The notes beneath the pieces were generated by a model that ran no database searches, was not told where the DNA came from, and saw only the letters and a program-made list of their open reading frames with translations. DNA of 36,219 nucleotides, from positions 1 to 36,219 of the forward strand of contig NZ_JABSNM010000032.1 of the NCBI RefSeq assembly GCF_013294065.1, written 5' to 3'. This DNA comes from Sphaerotilus uruguayifluvii (lineage in GTDB: Bacteria > Pseudomonadota > Gammaproteobacteria > Burkholderiales > Burkholderiaceae_C). Every line of letters starts with the position of its first letter. Within the stretch, counting starts at the first letter, position 1. Made by a program: the position numbers and the translations under genes. Below, piece by piece: positions 35,146 through 36,219 of this stretch.

Positions 35146-36219
35146 TCAGCGCACCTTGACGGTGGCCATTTCCTGGCCGTCCGGGCTCATGACGTGCGTC
35201 GAGCAGGCCAGGCAGGGGTCGAAGGAATGCAGGGTGCGCAGGATCTCGACCGGCTGCTCCGGGTTGACCATCGGCGTGTTCAGCAGCGAGGCCTCGAAGG
35301 CGCCGATCTGGCCCTTGTGGTCGCGCGGGCTGCCGTTCCAGGTGGTCGGCACGACGCACTGGTAGTTCTCGATCTTGCCGTCCTTGATGCGGATCCAGTG
35401 GCCGAGCATGCCGCGCGGCGCGGCGACGGTGCCCACGCCCTTGGCCTCCTTCGGCCAGGTGCTCGGGTCCCACTTCTCGACGTTGGCGGTGGCGGTGTCG
35501 CCCGCCTTGATGTTGCCGACGAGCTGGCGGAAGTCGTCCATCAGCATCTCGCTGCAGTACTGGCTCTCGAGCGCGCGCGCCAGCGTGCGGCCGATGGTGC
35601 TGGGCAGCAGCTGCTTGAGCGTGTAGTCGGTCTCCGGCAGGCCCAGCGCCTTCGGCACGTCGTGGTTGACCATGCGCGCGGAGAAGTCCACCTGCTCCTT
35701 GACGCGCTGGCAGTGCTTGTTCCCTTGGGTGGCGTGCACGTAGCCGAGGATGTAGCGCGACAGCGGGCCGACCTCGACCGCGTGGCCGCGCCAGCGCGGC
35801 GACTTGATCCACGAGTACTTGGCCGACTCGTCGAGCTGCTCGATGTGGGTGCGCGTGCCCTTGAAGTTCGGGCCCTCGGGCTTGAAGTCCGGCTCGGTGA
35901 CGCCGTCCCAGGGGTGCAGGCCCCGGGTCTCGTCGCCGTACTTGTACCAGCTGTGGGTCACGAACTCCTGCACCTGCTCGGGGTCGCGCGGGTCGATCGG
36001 GTGGATCTTGTCCCAGTTGCCGTCGAGGATCACGCCGCCGGGCAGCTGGTGCGTGGCGTGGTCGTAGGGCACCTTCTCGTAGGTGCCGTAGTCGGCGACG
36101 TTCTTCGCGCTCAGGCCGCCGCCGTGCAGCCAGCCGGCCTGCTTGTAGATCGTGCCGATCGCCAGCACGTCCGGGATGTAGACGTTGTTGTTGAACTCGA
36201 TCATCTCCCGGATGCGGGC
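35146..36219 (-). CDS. hupL: [NiFe]-hydrogenase large subunit, C-terminal 357 residues (cut by window edge)
   Basis: The catalytic H2-binding subunit; the first about 260 residues lie beyond the right edge. The visible part runs from [17 protein letters not shown] through [20 protein letters not shown] and [20 protein letters not shown] to the C-terminal nickel motif DPCLACSTH. The last 15 residues ([15 protein letters not shown]) form the extension that HupD would remove after the His. The sequence resembles HoxG/HupL of membrane-bound uptake hydrogenases. The N-terminal Cys pair cannot be checked. The gene is followed 32 nt later by hupE. No hupS is visible upstream because the window ends. 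Confidence 0.95.
   Translation of the reverse strand, partial: ARIREMIEFNNNVYIPDVLAIGTIYKQAGWLHGGGLSAKNVADYGTYEKVPYDHATHQLPGGVILDGNWDKIHPIDPRDPEQVQEFVTHSWYKYGDETRGLHPWDGVTEPDFKPEGPNFKGTRTHIEQLDESAKYSWIKSPRWRGHAVEVGPLSRYILGYVHATQGNKHCQRVKEQVDFSARMVNHDVPKALGLPETDYTLKQLLPSTIGRTLARALESQYCSEMLMDDFRQLVGNIKAGDTATANVEKWDPSTWPKEAKGVGTVAAPRGMLGHWIRIKDGKIENYQCVVPTTWNGSPRDHKGQIGAFEASLLNTPMVNPEQPVEILRTLHSFDPCLACSTHVMSPDGQEMATVKVR

Overview
This window is GC-rich (roughly 70%) bacterial chromosomal DNA. Gene content and protein similarity suggest a betaproteobacterium of the order Burkholderiales able to oxidise H2; the species cannot be named from the sequence. Almost every gene lies on the minus strand, so transcription runs from high to low coordinates. 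The only convincing plus-strand gene is the M6-type peptidase at 19628-21790.

Layout from right to left, the direction of transcription. (1) 36219-22539: a membrane-bound [NiFe]-hydrogenase maturation operon, hupL (3' part only)-hupE-hupC-higA-like-hupD-hupF-hupG-hupH-hupI-hupJ-hupK-hypA-hypB-hypF-hypC-hypD-hypE, with many ATGA/GTGA stop-start overlaps. The gene set is that of oxygen-tolerant uptake hydrogenases (Cupriavidus hoxGZMLOQRTV-hypABFCDE; Rhizobium hupLCDFGHIJK). Two insertions depart from that order: hupE between hupL and hupC, and an orphan HigA-type HTH protein between hupC and hupD. (2) 22507-15844: a DUF1003 membrane protein just downstream of hypE, then envelope or secreted proteins: an M6-type peptidase (plus strand), a large lipoprotein and a beta-rich exported protein. 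(3) 15776-11972: a tightly coupled exonuclease-PAP2 phosphatase-hoxA-hoxB series. HoxA is the NtrC-type hydrogenase activator. HoxB is the small subunit of the H2-sensing regulatory hydrogenase; its usual partners hoxC and hoxJ are absent. (4) 11960-5087: a promoter and tandem glycine riboswitch ahead of gcvT-gcvH-gcvP, followed by a threonine aldolase and a serine esterase at 23-nt spacing, so glycine cleavage and threonine/glycine interconversion share one regulated unit. (5) 5020-322: a partial chemotaxis cluster, CheZ-like phosphatase-cheY-STAS protein-soluble poly-HAMP receptor-cheW-cheD, without cheA, cheR or cheB. (6) 152-1: the start of a Tat-exported hydrogenase small subunit (hupS/hoxK) running off the left edge.

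How it fits together: hupS and hupL encode the H2-oxidising heterodimer, HupC passes electrons to the quinone pool, HupE probably imports nickel, HypA-F and HupF/K build and insert the NiFe(CN)2CO site, HupD trims HupL, HupG/H/I/J mature or protect the small subunit, and HoxA (with HoxB, if it functions) controls expression.

The most unusual points are these. A hupS start sits at the left edge and a hupL end at the right edge, in the same orientation, so there are either two structural operons or a duplicated/circular arrangement. HoxB has no large-subunit partner beside it. An antitoxin-like regulator is embedded in the operon. A REPIN-like inverted repeat next to a C9 tract is translated as the tail of HupJ. 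A soluble receptor is built from 90-residue repeats. No single wholly new system is proven by sequence alone.
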